Positions 8,956-18,075 of a DNA stretch of 64,000 nucleotides are shown here, one piece after another. The number at the start of each line of letters is the position of its first letter. The stretch's first letter is position 1. Source of the stretch: Streptomyces fildesensis (GTDB taxonomy: Bacteria; Actinomycetota; Actinomycetes; Streptomycetales; Streptomycetaceae); the NCBI RefSeq assembly GCF_016107395.1, contig NZ_JAAIKO010000002.1:186001-250000 (forward strand), written 5' to 3'. The notes beneath the pieces were generated by a model. That model did not search any database, was not told where the DNA came from, and saw only the letters and a list, made by a program, of their open reading frames with translations. The translations under genes and the position numbers were made by a program.

Positions 8956-9960
8956 TCAGCTGGCGCGGTAGGCCAGCCAGGAGTCCTTCATGCGCTGTAC
9001 CTGACCCGGCGTGAACTGGGTCATGCAGGAGTCGTAGGTGTAGTCCATGAAGTTCTTGATCGGGTCCAGGCCCTCGGCGGTGCAGGTGTCGCTGCCGACC
9101 GGGCACTCGAAGGCCGGCTCGCCTTCCTGCGGGGTGTCGGCGACGTAGTCGCCCGGCTCCGTGCAGCCGTCCTGGAAGGTGTGGTAGAGGCCGAGCCAGT
9201 GGCCGACCTCGTGGGTGGCGGTGTCGCCCTCGTTGTAGTTGGTGACGGTGCCGCCGGGGATGGACTGGTCGAGGATGACGACGCCGTCACCCTTCGGGTC
9301 GCCCGGGTACCACTCGGGGAAGGTCGCCCAACCGAGCAGCCCGCCGCCGAGGTTGGCGCTGTAGAGGTTGAGGCTGCTCACCCCGCCCTTGCGGAGCTTG
9401 GACTTCATGGCCTTTTCCTCGGCCGTGTCGGGGGCGACATTGTACCAGGCCGCGTTGTCCGTGTAGTCGGTCTTGAGCAGCTTGAACGTGAACGGGGTGG
9501 TGGTGTTGCCGTCGCCCTGGCCGGCGTACGCCTTGTTCAGGACATCGATCTGCCCGGCTATCTGGCTTGCCGTGAGCTTGCCGGTGGCGCCGTCGTGGAT
9601 GACGTGGAAGTAGACCGGGATCGAGATCGCCTTCGCCTTGACGGAGTTGACGCCGGACCGGCGCAGCGAGGCGGTGCGGTTCTTCAGGTCGCGGTCCATC
9701 GCCTTGGCCTGCGCCGGGGTGAGGGCGTTGGGCTCGTGGGCGGTCGCGCCGGGCATCTCGCGGGCTGCGGCGTTCCCAGCAGTGCCCTCCGCACACTGCT
9801 GGGCGGACGGCGTCCTCGCGGTGGCTTTGTGGGCGCTGACGGTACCCGCCGAGGCGGCCACCGGGGTGAACGCGAGGGCTCCCGCGATGGCTGCGGCGCC
9901 GATCAGGCGGCGTGGGACACGACCGGTGAGTCGGGCGGCGAGTCGGACGGAGGGGCGCAT
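8956..9960 (-). CDS. Secreted zinc metalloprotease, M43 (pappalysin/cytophagalysin-like) family
   Basis: 334 residues with a Sec signal peptide (Arg-rich start, hydrophobic core about 20-34, ASA-like cleavage site). The metzincin zinc site is H250-E251-V-G-H254-xx-G-xx-H260. Cys pairs near the C-terminus suggest disulfides in the exported enzyme. It should cleave extracellular proteins. The ATG at 9960 has GAGGAG six bases before it; an upstream in-frame ATG at 9978 lacks such a site. It lies tail to tail with the dienelactone hydrolase gene, four bases apart. Confidence 0.92.
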   Translation of the reverse strand: MRPSVRLAARLTGRVPRRLIGAAAIAGALAFTPVAASAGTVSAHKATARTPSAQQCAEGTAGNAAAREMPGATAHEPNALTPAQAKAMDRDLKNRTASLRRSGVNSVKAKAISIPVYFHVIHDGATGKLTASQIAGQIDVLNKAYAGQGDGNTTTPFTFKLLKTDYTDNAAWYNVAPDTAEEKAMKSKLRKGGVSSLNLYSANLGGGLLGWATFPEWYPGDPKGDGVVILDQSIPGGTVTNYNEGDTATHEVGHWLGLYHTFQDGCTEPGDYVADTPQEGEPAFECPVGSDTCTAEGLDPIKNFMDYTYDSCMTQFTPGQVQRMKDSWLAYRAS

Positions 9961-10127
9961 AGTTCTCCTCAACTTCACGACGGCTGGTGCGGCTGGTAAC
10001 CGCTGCAGCGGAGGCTATAGAGGATCTCCATGTACGCATCAGGGCGGGAATCGGCCCGGGCGTCGAGCGGTTGGCCGAAAACCGTCACTGCTCAGCGGGC
10101 CGGGCTGTCCGCTCGCCGGACATGACA

Positions 10128-10159
10128 AGGGACCGGCCGCGTCCTGCCGGCCGGTCCCT
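10128..10159. terminator. Hairpin terminator after the DsbA-like gene
   Basis: Perfect 11-bp inverted repeat AGGGACCGGCC / GGCCGGTCCCT with a 10-base loop, just downstream of the stop of the minus-strand gene at 10169. Confidence 0.75.
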
Positions 10160-10168
10160 GTGGGTGGG

Positions 10169-10969
10169 TCACTTCCCGCTGATCGCCTTTTCGATGGCGG
10201 CCATGACGGTGGCGGAGGGCTGCCCGATGACCTCGATGGCCTTGCCGTTGAGCTTGACCGTCGGGGTGCCGGTGACGTCCTTGGCCTTGTTGAACTTGTC
10301 GCTCATGGTGAGCGCCCACTTGTCGTAGGTGCCGTTCTTCACGGCGGTCTCGAAGGTCTTGTTGCCCTTGAGGGCGGGGACCTTCTGGGCCAGCTCGATC
10401 AGCTTGTCGTCGCTGCCGAACTCGTCCTTGGTCTCCTCGGGGTGGACATCCTTGGAGTACAGCAGCGTGTGGTACTGGGTGAACGCGTCGGTGGAGACGT
10501 TCAGCGCCGCGCCCAGCGCGCTGAGCGCGTTCTTGGAACCCGTGCCGCCGTTCCCGTCGAGGAAGGTGCCCATGGTGTACGTGATCTTGTACTTCTTGTC
10601 CGTGGCGCCCTTCAGGACGGCCGCGCCGGACTCCTGCTCGAAGGAGGCGCAGACCGGGCAGCGCATGTCCTCGTAGGCGTCCAGGTTGTACTTGCTGGCG
10701 GGGTCGCCGATGACGACCGTCGTGCCGTCGGTGCCCGAGGTGTTGGCGGGCTTGACCAGGGTCTTCTTCGCCGCGGCCTCCCACTCGCCGGGCTTGTTCA
10801 TCTCGTTGACGGCCACGGCCACGCCGCCGGCTATCGCGATCGCCGCGATGACGGCGCCGCCGACCAGCAGCTGGCGCTTGAGCTTGGCCTTCTTCGCGTG
10901 CTTCTCGCGCTCGGCGCGCAGCCGCTCACGGGCTGCCTGCTTGTTGGCCTGGCTGTTTCTGCTGCTCAT
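10169..10969 (-). CDS. Membrane-anchored DsbA-like thiol-disulfide oxidoreductase
   Basis: 266 residues. A Lys/Arg-rich cytoplasmic N-terminus (about 1-32) precedes one transmembrane helix (about 33-53) and an exported thioredoxin-fold domain with the active site C104-P-V-C107 and a TPT cis-proline loop near residue 235. It should make or rearrange disulfides in exported proteins. A paralogue with CPGC lies at 45739. The membrane protein gene at 11018 is directly upstream on the same strand (48 bases) and is probably co-transcribed. The Cys-rich protease at 8956 is a possible neighbour substrate, but this is only inference. Confidence 0.88.
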   Translation of the reverse strand: MSSRNSQANKQAARERLRAEREKHAKKAKLKRQLLVGGAVIAAIAIAGGVAVAVNEMNKPGEWEAAAKKTLVKPANTSGTDGTTVVIGDPASKYNLDAYEDMRCPVCASFEQESGAAVLKGATDKKYKITYTMGTFLDGNGGTGSKNALSALGAALNVSTDAFTQYHTLLYSKDVHPEETKDEFGSDDKLIELAQKVPALKGNKTFETAVKNGTYDKWALTMSDKFNKAKDVTGTPTVKLNGKAIEVIGQPSATVMAAIEKAISGK

Positions 10970-11017
10970 GGTGATGGGGTCTCCGTGTCCATACGTGTGT
11001 GGTGGGCGAGCCGGTGG

Positions 11018-11680
11018 TCAGAGAGCGACCAGCGACGGCGGACCACGCCGTACGAGGGAGTGCAGCAGCGGCCGGAACCGCGAGGGGCCGGCCTGGCCGG
11101 ACCGGGCGCGGGGCAGCCGCAGCCGGGCGGCCGGGGTGCGCAGCGCGGCGACCGCGGCGAGCAGCGGCCGGAACGCGGCGGCGGCCATCGCGCGCACGAC
11201 GCGCTGCAGACCGGCCTCGCCGCGCCGCAGCCACCAGGAGGCGAGCAGGCCCACGGTGATGTGTGTCGCGAGCAGCAGCCACGGGCCGGTCGTCGGATCG
11301 GTGGCGGCGGGCGCCCCGGGGACGGCCGCCAGCGGGCTGCCGACCTGGCCGCCGTGACACAGCAGCGCCTCGTTCAGGGAGCGCCAGGAGCCGGTGACCG
11401 GTCCGCCGCCGGGGCCGTAGCAGGTGTGCTGACCTGCGGTGAACAGCGTGTCCACCGCCAGTTCCAGCGGCACCAGCAGCCCGGCGATGGGCCAGAAGCC
11501 GCGCTCCCGGCCGCCGAGCGCGTAGGCCAGCGCGAAGACGGCGCCGTAGGCCCCCGCCACCGTGACCAGCGGCAGGGGCGTGTGCGACATCAGTACGTGC
11601 GAGGTGGAGGAGAGAGTGACGCACAACGCCGCGAAGAGCGCAGCACGCAGCGCCCTCAGCGGTGGTCGTATGTCCTTCAT
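11018..11680 (-). CDS. Integral membrane protein of unknown function
   Basis: 220 residues with four or five hydrophobic segments in the first 165 residues and a basic, Arg/Pro-rich cytoplasmic tail. A loop (about 82-112) contains two Cys (HTCYGPGGG and LLCHGGQ) that could be an extracytoplasmic pair. No family is recognised. It sits just upstream of the DsbA-like gene, so a role as its membrane partner or in the same process is plausible but unproven. Confidence 0.72.
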   Translation of the reverse strand: MKDIRPPLRALRAALFAALCVTLSSTSHVLMSHTPLPLVTVAGAYGAVFALAYALGGRERGFWPIAGLLVPLELAVDTLFTAGQHTCYGPGGGPVTGSWRSLNEALLCHGGQVGSPLAAVPGAPAATDPTTGPWLLLATHITVGLLASWWLRRGEAGLQRVVRAMAAAAFRPLLAAVAALRTPAARLRLPRARSGQAGPSRFRPLLHSLVRRGPPSLVAL

Positions 11681-11739
11681 GGCGGAGAGTGTGCCATGCC
11701 GATAAGTAGGTGGGACCTAAGGGACCCCAACCTGTGTGA

Positions 11740-13056
11740 CTAAAGGCCCGGGATCCGGCCGTTGCGGAACAGGTCGACGAAGATCTGGTGGTCGGCGCGG
11801 GCCCGGGCGCCGTAGGAGTGGGCGAAGTCCACCAGCATCGCGGTGAAGCCCTCCTCGTCCCCTTCGATGGCCTCGTTGATGGCGTCCTCGGTGGAGAACG
11901 GCACCAGCGAGTGGCCGCTCTCGTCGTCCGCGGCGGCGTGCATCGCGGCGGTCGCCCGGCCGAGGTCGGCGACGACGGCCTCGATCTGCGCCGGGTCGTC
12001 GAGGTCCGACCAGTCGAGGTCCACCGCGTACGGGGAGACCTCGGCGACCAGCTGCCCGACGCCGTCCAGCTCGGTCCAGCCCAGCCACGGGTCGGCGTGC
12101 GCCTGCAGGGCGCGCTGGGAGATCACCGTGCGGTGGCCCTCGTGCCGGAAGTAGCCGCGCACCGCCGGATCGGTGATGTGCCGGGAGACCGCCGGGGTCT
12201 GCCCCTGCTTCATGTAGATCACGACGTCGTTCTCCAGCGCGTCGGTGGTGCCCTCCAGCAGCAGGTTGTACGAGGGTAGCCCGGCGCTTCCGATGCCGAT
12301 GCCGCGGCGGCCGACGACGTCCTTGACGCGGTGGCTGTCCGGGCGGACCAGGCTGGCCTCGGGGAGGGTCTCCAGATACCCGCCGAAGGCGGCGAGCACC
12401 TTCTCGCGCGTCGCCTCGTCCAGCTCGATGGCGCCGCCGCCGGGCCGGAAGCGGCGGTCCCAGTCGCGGACCTCGGTCATGGAGTCGAGCAGTCCGAAGC
12501 GGGTCTCTGAGCGGGCGTGCCGCAGGGCGCCGAGCAGCGGGCCCTGCGCGCTGTCCAGGGTCAGCGGCGGCAGGCTCTCGTCCTTGGACAGCTCGCGGAT
12601 GCGGGCGCGGTAGGCGGCGGCGTAGGTGCGTACCAGGGCGCTGATCGTGTCGTCGCCGAGCGCCTTGGTGTAGCCGATGAGGGCGACGGAGGCGGCGAAG
12701 CGCTTCAGGTCCCAGGTGAACGGGCCGACGTAGGCCTCGTCGAAGTCGTTGACGTTGAAGACCAGCCGGCCGTTGGCGTCCATGTAGGTGCCGAAGTTCT
12801 CGGCGTGCAGGTCGCCGTGGATCCACACCCGGCCGGTGCGCTGGTTCACATACGGCCCGCTGTCCTTGCCGTCCTCCAGATCGGAGTAGAACAGGCACGC
12901 CGTGCCCCGGTAGAACGCGAACGCGGACGCGGCCATCTTGCGGAACTTGACGCGGAACGCGGCCGGATCGGCGGCCAGCAGCTCGCCGAAAGTGGTGCCG
13001 AAGACGTCGAGGATCTTCGCACCGCGCTGCTCGTCGGTGGTGTGTGCGATGGGCAT
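11740..13056 (-). CDS. DUF2252 family protein
   Basis: 438 residues matching the DUF2252 family, whose fold is thought to resemble aminoglycoside phosphotransferases/protein kinases. Kinase-like elements are visible: a GDLHAENFGT segment (about 80-89) and a later FNVNDFDEA segment (about 99-107) that could supply catalytic and metal-binding Asp. No substrate is known for the family. The ATG at 13056 follows GGAGGGG. Monocistronic by position: 58 bases separate it from the membrane protein gene downstream. Confidence 0.88.
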   Translation of the reverse strand: MPIAHTTDEQRGAKILDVFGTTFGELLAADPAAFRVKFRKMAASAFAFYRGTACLFYSDLEDGKDSGPYVNQRTGRVWIHGDLHAENFGTYMDANGRLVFNVNDFDEAYVGPFTWDLKRFAASVALIGYTKALGDDTISALVRTYAAAYRARIRELSKDESLPPLTLDSAQGPLLGALRHARSETRFGLLDSMTEVRDWDRRFRPGGGAIELDEATREKVLAAFGGYLETLPEASLVRPDSHRVKDVVGRRGIGIGSAGLPSYNLLLEGTTDALENDVVIYMKQGQTPAVSRHITDPAVRGYFRHEGHRTVISQRALQAHADPWLGWTELDGVGQLVAEVSPYAVDLDWSDLDDPAQIEAVVADLGRATAAMHAAADDESGHSLVPFSTEDAINEAIEGDEEGFTAMLVDFAHSYGARARADHQIFVDLFRNGRIPGL

Positions 13057-13385
13057 CGCTGCCGCCCCTCCAGGGCTCGTGCCGGAGATCTTTCAACGGG
13101 CGAGCCTACGCGGCGGGCCGACGGCCGGCGGGGGCGGGACGGCACACCGGGAGAGGCGGCGGTGGAGGGGAATTACCCGTCCGCAAATACCCGGGACCGG
13201 ATATCGCGATACGTGGCGCATACCGGCATCGAATATGCCGGGGGAAGGGAATTCGATCGTGCGTTCCCTGAAGGGCGGGCCGCGGTGCCGATCGCGGAGC
13301 CGGCCGGAGAACCAGGAGGAGCGGTGGTACCCCAGGGCCCGGGGGTGCCACCGCTCCGGGCCGGTCGCGTGCGACCGGCCTGTGA
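13057..13385. other. Intergenic region with small palindromes and hairpins
   Basis: 329 bases without a convincing gene. It should contain the DUF2252 promoter and the end of the 53-residue gene. Visible structures are TATCGCGATA (13202-13211), the inverted repeat CCGGCAT/ATGCCGG (13223-13241), and two strong hairpins at 13318-13380 listed separately. The stretch around 13180-13260 is more A/T-rich than its surroundings, as expected of a promoter. Confidence 0.5.
13318..13380. terminator. Two tandem hairpins after the 53-residue gene
   Basis: Distal hairpin: GGAGCGGTGG (13318-13327) pairs with CCACCGCTCC (13348-13357), with further pairing inside. Proximal hairpin: GGCCGGTCGC / GCGACCGGCC (13359-13380), a perfect 10-bp arm. 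Both lie immediately downstream of the minus-strand stop at 13386 and probably act as a tandem terminator. Confidence 0.7.
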
Positions 13386-13547
13386 TCAGTTGTGACCGAA
13401 CCTCTTCTGCTGGCGGCGGGAGACCTGCCCCGAGGTCGGAAGTACCTGCTCCTGGGCGGCGGTGCTCTTCGCCTGCTCCTGGGCCTCCGCAGCCTGGCTG
13501 CGTTCCTGCTCCTGGGCCTTGCGCTCGCGATTCTTGTTCTTACCCAC
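13386..13547 (-). CDS. 53-residue charged Gln/Lys-rich protein of unknown function
   Basis: The small frame begins VGKNKNRERK and is rich in Gln, Glu, Lys and Ala, with no hydrophobic core. It looks intrinsically disordered or coiled-coil, with a basic end (SRRQQKRFGHN). The GTG at 13547 has a near-perfect AGGAGGG (13554-13560) six bases upstream, and the gene is followed at once by tandem hairpins, so it is probably a real gene. The frame is open far upstream, but that part is antisense to the NYN gene. Function unknown. Confidence 0.72.
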   Translation of the reverse strand: MGKNKNRERKAQEQERSQAAEAQEQAKSTAAQEQVLPTSGQVSRRQQKRFGHN

Positions 13548-13757
13548 GATCGTCCCTCCTATAGGGGATCTCGGACGTTGAACCGCTATCAGGCTTGCAC
13601 GCGAGTACGAAGCGCGCATTTCGGGCAGGTGGTGGGGGAGGACCCCCTTAATTTCGGAAACCGCCACGCCGATGATCGAGTTCCGGCTTATAACGTCCCG
13701 ATATTGGGGCAGACTCGGGGAAAATCCGTGCCGGGGGACGACCGGAAGAGGTGCAAC

Positions 13758-15023
13758 ATGGACCGCTGCGTTGTCCTGGTGGACGCCGGATATCTCCTGG
13801 GCGCCGCGGCGAGCCTTCTGGCCGGTGAACCTTCCCGGTCGCGAATCACCGTCGACCACGCCGCCGTGGTCGCCGGCCTCCGCGAACGCGCGGAGCTGGA
13901 GACCGGGCAGCCGCTGCTGCGGATCTACTGGTTCGACGGTGCCCCCGACCGGGTCCCGCAGCCGGAGCACCGGCGGCTGCGCGTCATGCCGCGCGTCACC
14001 GTCCGGCTGGGCGCGCTGACCCGGACCGACGGCCGCTGGGCGCAGAAGGGCGTCGACGCCGCCATGCACGCGGAGCTCTCCGAGCTCGCCCGCAACCGGG
14101 CCTGCTCCGACGTGGTGCTGGTGACCGGTGACGGCGATCTGCTGCCCGGCATGATGTCCGCGAAGGAACACGGCGTCGCCGTCCACCTGTGGGCCGTGCA
14201 GGCCGCCGACGGGGACTACAACCAGTCCGAGGACCTGGTGGCCGAGGCCGACGAGCGCCGGGTGCTGGACCGCGAGTGGATCACCCGGGCGATCCGGGCC
14301 CGCGAGGTCGCCGGCGTCTGCGCCCCGCCCACCCCGCGCCCCGAGATCCAGGCGATCCTGTCCGCGCCGCTGCCCGAGCCCTCGGGCTCCGCGGGCGCCG
14401 GCACCGGACACCCGGACGCCCACCCCGAGGCCCGCCCCGGCTCCCACCCGGCGAAGAACGGCTCGGCCCCGGCACCCGCCGGCACCGAGCACCCCGACGC
14501 GGCCGCCGCTGCCGCCGCCGCCAAGGGGGTGCCCACCCCCAAGGACCTCGCGGGGCTCGGCCGCGTCCAGCAGGCACCGGTCCCGCACCCCGTCCCCAAC
14601 GCCACGCTCCGGTGGTCATCCGACAAGACCTGGTCGGAACGCGGCCCCGGCAACGGCCCTGACGTACCCGACACCAGCGGCCTGCCGACGCTCGCCCAGC
14701 TCACCAGCGCGGAACAGCGCTGGGCGGACCGCGAGGCCGACATCACCGCCGTCAGCGGCGACCCCTTCGAGGTCGGCCAGGTCTTCGCCCGCCGCTGGAT
14801 CGCCCGCCTCACCGACGCCGCCCACCTGCAGGCCCTGTCCACGCACTACCCGCGGGTGCCGCACCGCATCGACGGCGAGCTGCTGCGCTACGCCGCGCGC
14901 TTCGGACTGCTCGCGCACAAGGACGACCAGATCGACGAGCACGACCGGTACGCCATCCGGGCGGGCTTCTGGCGCGAGGTCGACGCCCGCACGGTCGCCG
15001 AACACGCCCCCGCGGGTGATTAG
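13758..15023 (+). CDS. NYN-domain (PIN-like) putative ribonuclease
   Basis: 421 residues. The N-terminal 180 residues form a NYN domain with the acidic residues expected for metal-dependent RNA cleavage: Asp9 in VLVDAGYLL, Asp in QKGVDAAM and the pair in VTGDGDLLP. A Pro/Ala/Gly-rich linker (about 195-285) follows, then a C-terminal helical domain (about 310-420) conserved in Streptomyces homologues. It probably acts on RNA in the cytoplasm; no target is known. The ATG at 13758 follows GAAGAGG. Confidence 0.85.
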   Translation: MDRCVVLVDAGYLLGAAASLLAGEPSRSRITVDHAAVVAGLRERAELETGQPLLRIYWFDGAPDRVPQPEHRRLRVMPRVTVRLGALTRTDGRWAQKGVDAAMHAELSELARNRACSDVVLVTGDGDLLPGMMSAKEHGVAVHLWAVQAADGDYNQSEDLVAEADERRVLDREWITRAIRAREVAGVCAPPTPRPEIQAILSAPLPEPSGSAGAGTGHPDAHPEARPGSHPAKNGSAPAPAGTEHPDAAAAAAAAKGVPTPKDLAGLGRVQQAPVPHPVPNATLRWSSDKTWSERGPGNGPDVPDTSGLPTLAQLTSAEQRWADREADITAVSGDPFEVGQVFARRWIARLTDAAHLQALSTHYPRVPHRIDGELLRYAARFGLLAHKDDQIDEHDRYAIRAGFWREVDARTVAEHAPAGD

Positions 15024-15127
15024 GGCGTAAACACGGGGTCGGGACCGGTGCGTGCCGGTCCGGCATTTGAGGGCAGAACCGGACCCGAGGCGCGGACCGG
15101 GCGCCGCGACGCGTACTCTCGATCCTC

Positions 15128-16153
15128 GTGAGTACGGGCACGGAGCAGGCGGCGCCCAGCACAGCCGCCACCGCCCGCGATGCGGTGATCGCCGTACGCG
15201 GGCTGGTCAAGACCTACCCGGCCGGACGTGGCCGGCGAGGCGCCGCGACCCCTGCTGTCCGCGCGAGCGACGGCATCGACCTCGACATCCGGCGCGGCGA
15301 GATCTTCGGTCTGCTCGGACCCAACGGCGCCGGGAAGTCCACCCTCGTCCGCCAGCTCACCGGGCTGCTGCGGCCGGACTCCGGCGCCATCGGCATGCTC
15401 GGGCACGACCTCGTACGCCACCCGGAACGCGCCTCCCGGCTGATCGGCTACCTCGGGCAGGAATCCACCGCCCTGGACGAGCTGACCGTCTCACTGGCCG
15501 CCGAGACCACCGGCCGGCTGCGCGGCCTGGACGCGCGCACCGCGCGGGCCGAGCGCGACGCCGTGCTGGCGGAACTGGGCCTCACCGAGCTGGCGGGACG
15601 GGCCATCAAGCGGCTCTCCGGCGGCCAGCGGCGGCTGGCGTGCTTCGCCGCGACGCTGGTGGGGGAGCGGCAGGTGCTGGTCCTGGACGAGCCGACCACC
15701 GGCATGGACCCGGTCGCCCGGCGGGCGGTGTGGGCCGCGGTCGACCGCCGCCGCGCCGAGCACGGGGCCACGGTCGTGCTGGTCACCCACAACGTCATCG
15801 AGGCCGAGACCGTGCTCGACCGGGTCGCGGTGATGGACAACGGGCGGGTCATCGCGTGTGACACCCCGGCCGGGCTCAAGGTGCTCGTCGCGGACGAGGT
15901 CAGGCTCGACCTCGTGTGGCGCGACGAGCCGCCACTGCACCTGCCCGAGGTGGCCGCGCTGCGCCCCGCCGCCCAGATCTCCGGCCGCCGCTGGACGCTC
16001 CGGCTTCCGCAGGCGCGGGCCCGGGCCGTGATCGCCGAGATCACCGGCGGCCAGGCCTTCGCCGCACTCGACGACTTCACGCTCGCCACCCCGAGCCTCG
16101 AAGACGTGTACCTGGCCCTCGGCGGCCGTCAGAAGGGACTGGTCAAGGCATGA
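15128..16153 (+). CDS. ABC-2 type exporter, ATP-binding protein
   Basis: 341 residues. Walker A GPNGAGKST (about 66-74), signature LSGGQ and Walker B LVLDEPTTGMDP are intact, followed by a C-terminal extension of about 100 residues as in drug/polymer exporter ATPases. It works with the permease encoded just downstream. TACTCT at 15114-15119 lies 8 bases before the GTG at 15128 with no ribosome site, so the message is probably leaderless. The substrate is unknown. Confidence 0.93.
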   Translation: MSTGTEQAAPSTAATARDAVIAVRGLVKTYPAGRGRRGAATPAVRASDGIDLDIRRGEIFGLLGPNGAGKSTLVRQLTGLLRPDSGAIGMLGHDLVRHPERASRLIGYLGQESTALDELTVSLAAETTGRLRGLDARTARAERDAVLAELGLTELAGRAIKRLSGGQRRLACFAATLVGERQVLVLDEPTTGMDPVARRAVWAAVDRRRAEHGATVVLVTHNVIEAETVLDRVAVMDNGRVIACDTPAGLKVLVADEVRLDLVWRDEPPLHLPEVAALRPAAQISGRRWTLRLPQARARAVIAEITGGQAFAALDDFTLATPSLEDVYLALGGRQKGLVKA

Positions 16154-16206
16154 CGTCTGCCTGCGACGGGCTTCCGCACCGCCGTACGCCCCGGGGCGCC
16201 CGGTGA
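16150..16206 (+). other. 18-codon mini-ORF bridging the ABC ATPase and permease genes
   Basis: An ATG at 16150 overlaps the ATPase stop (ATGA). The frame ends with a TGA at 16204-16206 that overlaps the permease GTG at 16203 (GTGA). It would encode an 18-residue basic peptide and could carry ribosomes from one gene to the next. It may instead be chance or a decayed permease N-terminus. Coding is not established. Confidence 0.35.
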
Positions 16207-17045
16207 GCGCGGCCGCGCCCGTGGTCCCGGGCACGACCGGCGCCACGCCCGGCACCGTCCCGGCCGTCCGCGCGGACCCGGCCGCCGCGCCGCTCGCGCC
16301 GCGCGCCCGGCTGCTGCCCGCGCTGGGCGCCGTGTACCGGGCGCAGCTGTCGCGCGCCCGGGTGGCGCGGATCCCGCTGCTGTTCGTGGCGACGTTCCAA
16401 TCGGTCGGCATCATGGTGATGCTGCGCGGGGTCGTCGACGGCGGCGACGCCGAGGCGGCGCGCGCGGTGGTCGCCGGGTCCAGCGTGCTGGTGGTGGCCT
16501 TCGTCGCGCTCAACCTGCTCGCCCAGTACTTCGGCCAGCTGCGCGCCTCCGGCGGCCTCGACCACTACGCGACGCTGCCGGTGCCGCCCGCGGCGGTGGT
16601 GCTGGGCGCGGCGGGTGCGTACGCCTCGTTCACGGTGCCCGGCACGATCGCCACGGCGGTCACCGGATGCGTGCTCTTCCAGCTGCCGCTGGTGAACCTG
16701 TGGGTGCTGGCGGCGGTCATCCCGCTCGCCGGGGCCGCGCTCGCCGGACTCGGCGCGGCGCTGGGGCTGCTGGCGCCCAAGCAGGAACTGGCCACGCTCT
16801 TCGGTCAGCTGGGTATGTCGGCGGCGCTGCTGCTGGGCGTGCTGCCGGCCGGGAACATGCCCGCGCCGATCGGTCTCGTCCGGGACCTGCTGCCGTCCAC
16901 GTACGGCGTGGAGGCCTTCGCCCGGACCTTCGACCCGCATCCGGACTGGGTCATGGTGGGCGCGGATCTGTCGGTGTGCGCGGCCGTCGGCGTGGTGTCG
17001 CTGGCCGCCGCGACCTGGGCGTACCGCCGGGCCGCCTGCCGGTGA
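16203..17045 (+). CDS. ABC-2 type exporter, permease
   Basis: 280 residues. A Pro/Ala-rich cytoplasmic start of about 40 residues leads into six hydrophobic segments of the ABC-2 permease type. It pairs with the ATPase at 15128. The GTG at 16203 is the only in-frame start near the conserved region, and coupling may pass through the mini-ORF at 16150. The substrate cannot be deduced. Confidence 0.88.
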   Translation: MSAAAPVVPGTTGATPGTVPAVRADPAAAPLAPRARLLPALGAVYRAQLSRARVARIPLLFVATFQSVGIMVMLRGVVDGGDAEAARAVVAGSSVLVVAFVALNLLAQYFGQLRASGGLDHYATLPVPPAAVVLGAAGAYASFTVPGTIATAVTGCVLFQLPLVNLWVLAAVIPLAGAALAGLGAALGLLAPKQELATLFGQLGMSAALLLGVLPAGNMPAPIGLVRDLLPSTYGVEAFARTFDPHPDWVMVGADLSVCAAVGVVSLAAATWAYRRAACR

Positions 17046-17114
17046 ACCCGCCGGTGGACCCGTCGGCGAGCCCGCGGTGAAGCGGGCGAACACATGACCT
17101 GGCACGATGGGCGG

Positions 17115-17897
17115 GTGACCGCACCCCTGACGCCGCACGACCAGCCGCCGCCCCTGCCGCAGTACCCGGGCGCGGCGTTCTCCGGCGACGTATCGAAGGA
17201 TGGACGTGCGGCCTTCACCGCCGAACTGCGGGAAGGCGCGCTGGTCGCCGTCGCGGTGGCGGTGACCGGGGTCGTGCTCGGGCTGCTGTGGCTGTGGCTC
17301 GCGCCCCTCATCCCGATGGTCTCCGACGGCAAGGCCATCTACCTCAGGGACAGCGAGGGCGAGGAAGCGGTCGGAGCGGACGGCACCTTCGTGCTGCTGG
17401 GACTCGCCATGGGCGCGGTGACGGCGGCCCTGGTCTTCTGGCGCCGGCGGCGCGGCGGTATCGGGGTCGTTCTCGGCCTGGCGGTCGGCGGGCTGCTCGG
17501 CTCGGTGCTCGCCTGGCGCCTCGGGGTCTGGCTGGGCCCGACGAGCGATCTGATCGCCCATGCCAAGGAGGTCGGCCCGAAGGTCGTCTTCGACGGCCCG
17601 CTGCGGCTGCGCGCCAAGGGCGCCCTCGTCGCCTGGCCGGCCGCGGCCATGCTCGTACACCTCTGTCTGACGTCCGCCTTCGGGCCGCGGGAACCGCAGC
17701 AGCCGCAGTCGTGGGACACGTCCTATCCGGCACCGCACCCGGCGCCCCACCCCGCTCCGGGCCAGGGACCGTTCGCGCCGCCGGCCGACCGGAACCCGGC
17801 CGACCGGAACCCGCCCGTCCAGGGATCCGGCGAGCAGGATCCCTGGCAACGGGGTCCTGAGCACGGGAGCCCTGAACGCGGGGGCCCTGCGTTCTAG
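17115..17897 (+). CDS. Membrane protein of unknown function
   Basis: 260 residues with four transmembrane segments (about 38-60, 90-108, 115-135 and 170-190) and a Pro-rich C-terminal tail of about 70 residues containing a repeated NPADRNP. The loop between helices 1 and 2 is acidic and probably outside. The GTG at 17115 is preceded by CACGAT (17103-17108), the leaderless pattern; the in-frame ATG at 17094 is the alternative. It follows the ABC genes on the same strand and could belong with them, but appears to have its own promoter. No family recognised. Confidence 0.7.
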   Translation: MTAPLTPHDQPPPLPQYPGAAFSGDVSKDGRAAFTAELREGALVAVAVAVTGVVLGLLWLWLAPLIPMVSDGKAIYLRDSEGEEAVGADGTFVLLGLAMGAVTAALVFWRRRRGGIGVVLGLAVGGLLGSVLAWRLGVWLGPTSDLIAHAKEVGPKVVFDGPLRLRAKGALVAWPAAAMLVHLCLTSAFGPREPQQPQSWDTSYPAPHPAPHPAPGQGPFAPPADRNPADRNPPVQGSGEQDPWQRGPEHGSPERGGPAF

Positions 17898-17913
17898 GGC
17901 CTGTCGTCTGGCC

Positions 17914-17988
17914 CTAGGCCGGGCGCCGGCCGTGGTTGGCGCGGCGCTTCCTGATCCGCCATTTCCGCATGCGGGTGCGTCGGGACAT
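17914..17988 (-). CDS. Ribosomal protein bL37 (24 residues)
   Basis: A 24-residue, strongly basic peptide starting MSRRTRMRKW and ending RRANHGRRPA. The ANHG(K/R)RP ending and size match actinobacterial bL37, the small extra protein found in mycobacterial 50S structures. The ATG at 17988 has AGGGGAG about 9 bases upstream on the minus strand. Identification rests on remembered similarity to a very short family, so it is likely but not certain. Confidence 0.72.
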   Translation of the reverse strand: MSRRTRMRKWRIRKRRANHGRRPA

Positions 17989-18075
17989 GGTGTCGGCTCC
18001 CCTCGTCGCGGGTGCTCCGTCCGGGACACCGTGCGCGCATCGGGCGCAATCGTCCAGAAGGACTACGGGGTTCCG

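Noticed and set aside
13202..13211. TATCGCGATA as an operator
   Set aside because: A 10-bp palindrome in a promoter-like region but with no partner repeat or family match; too short to support.
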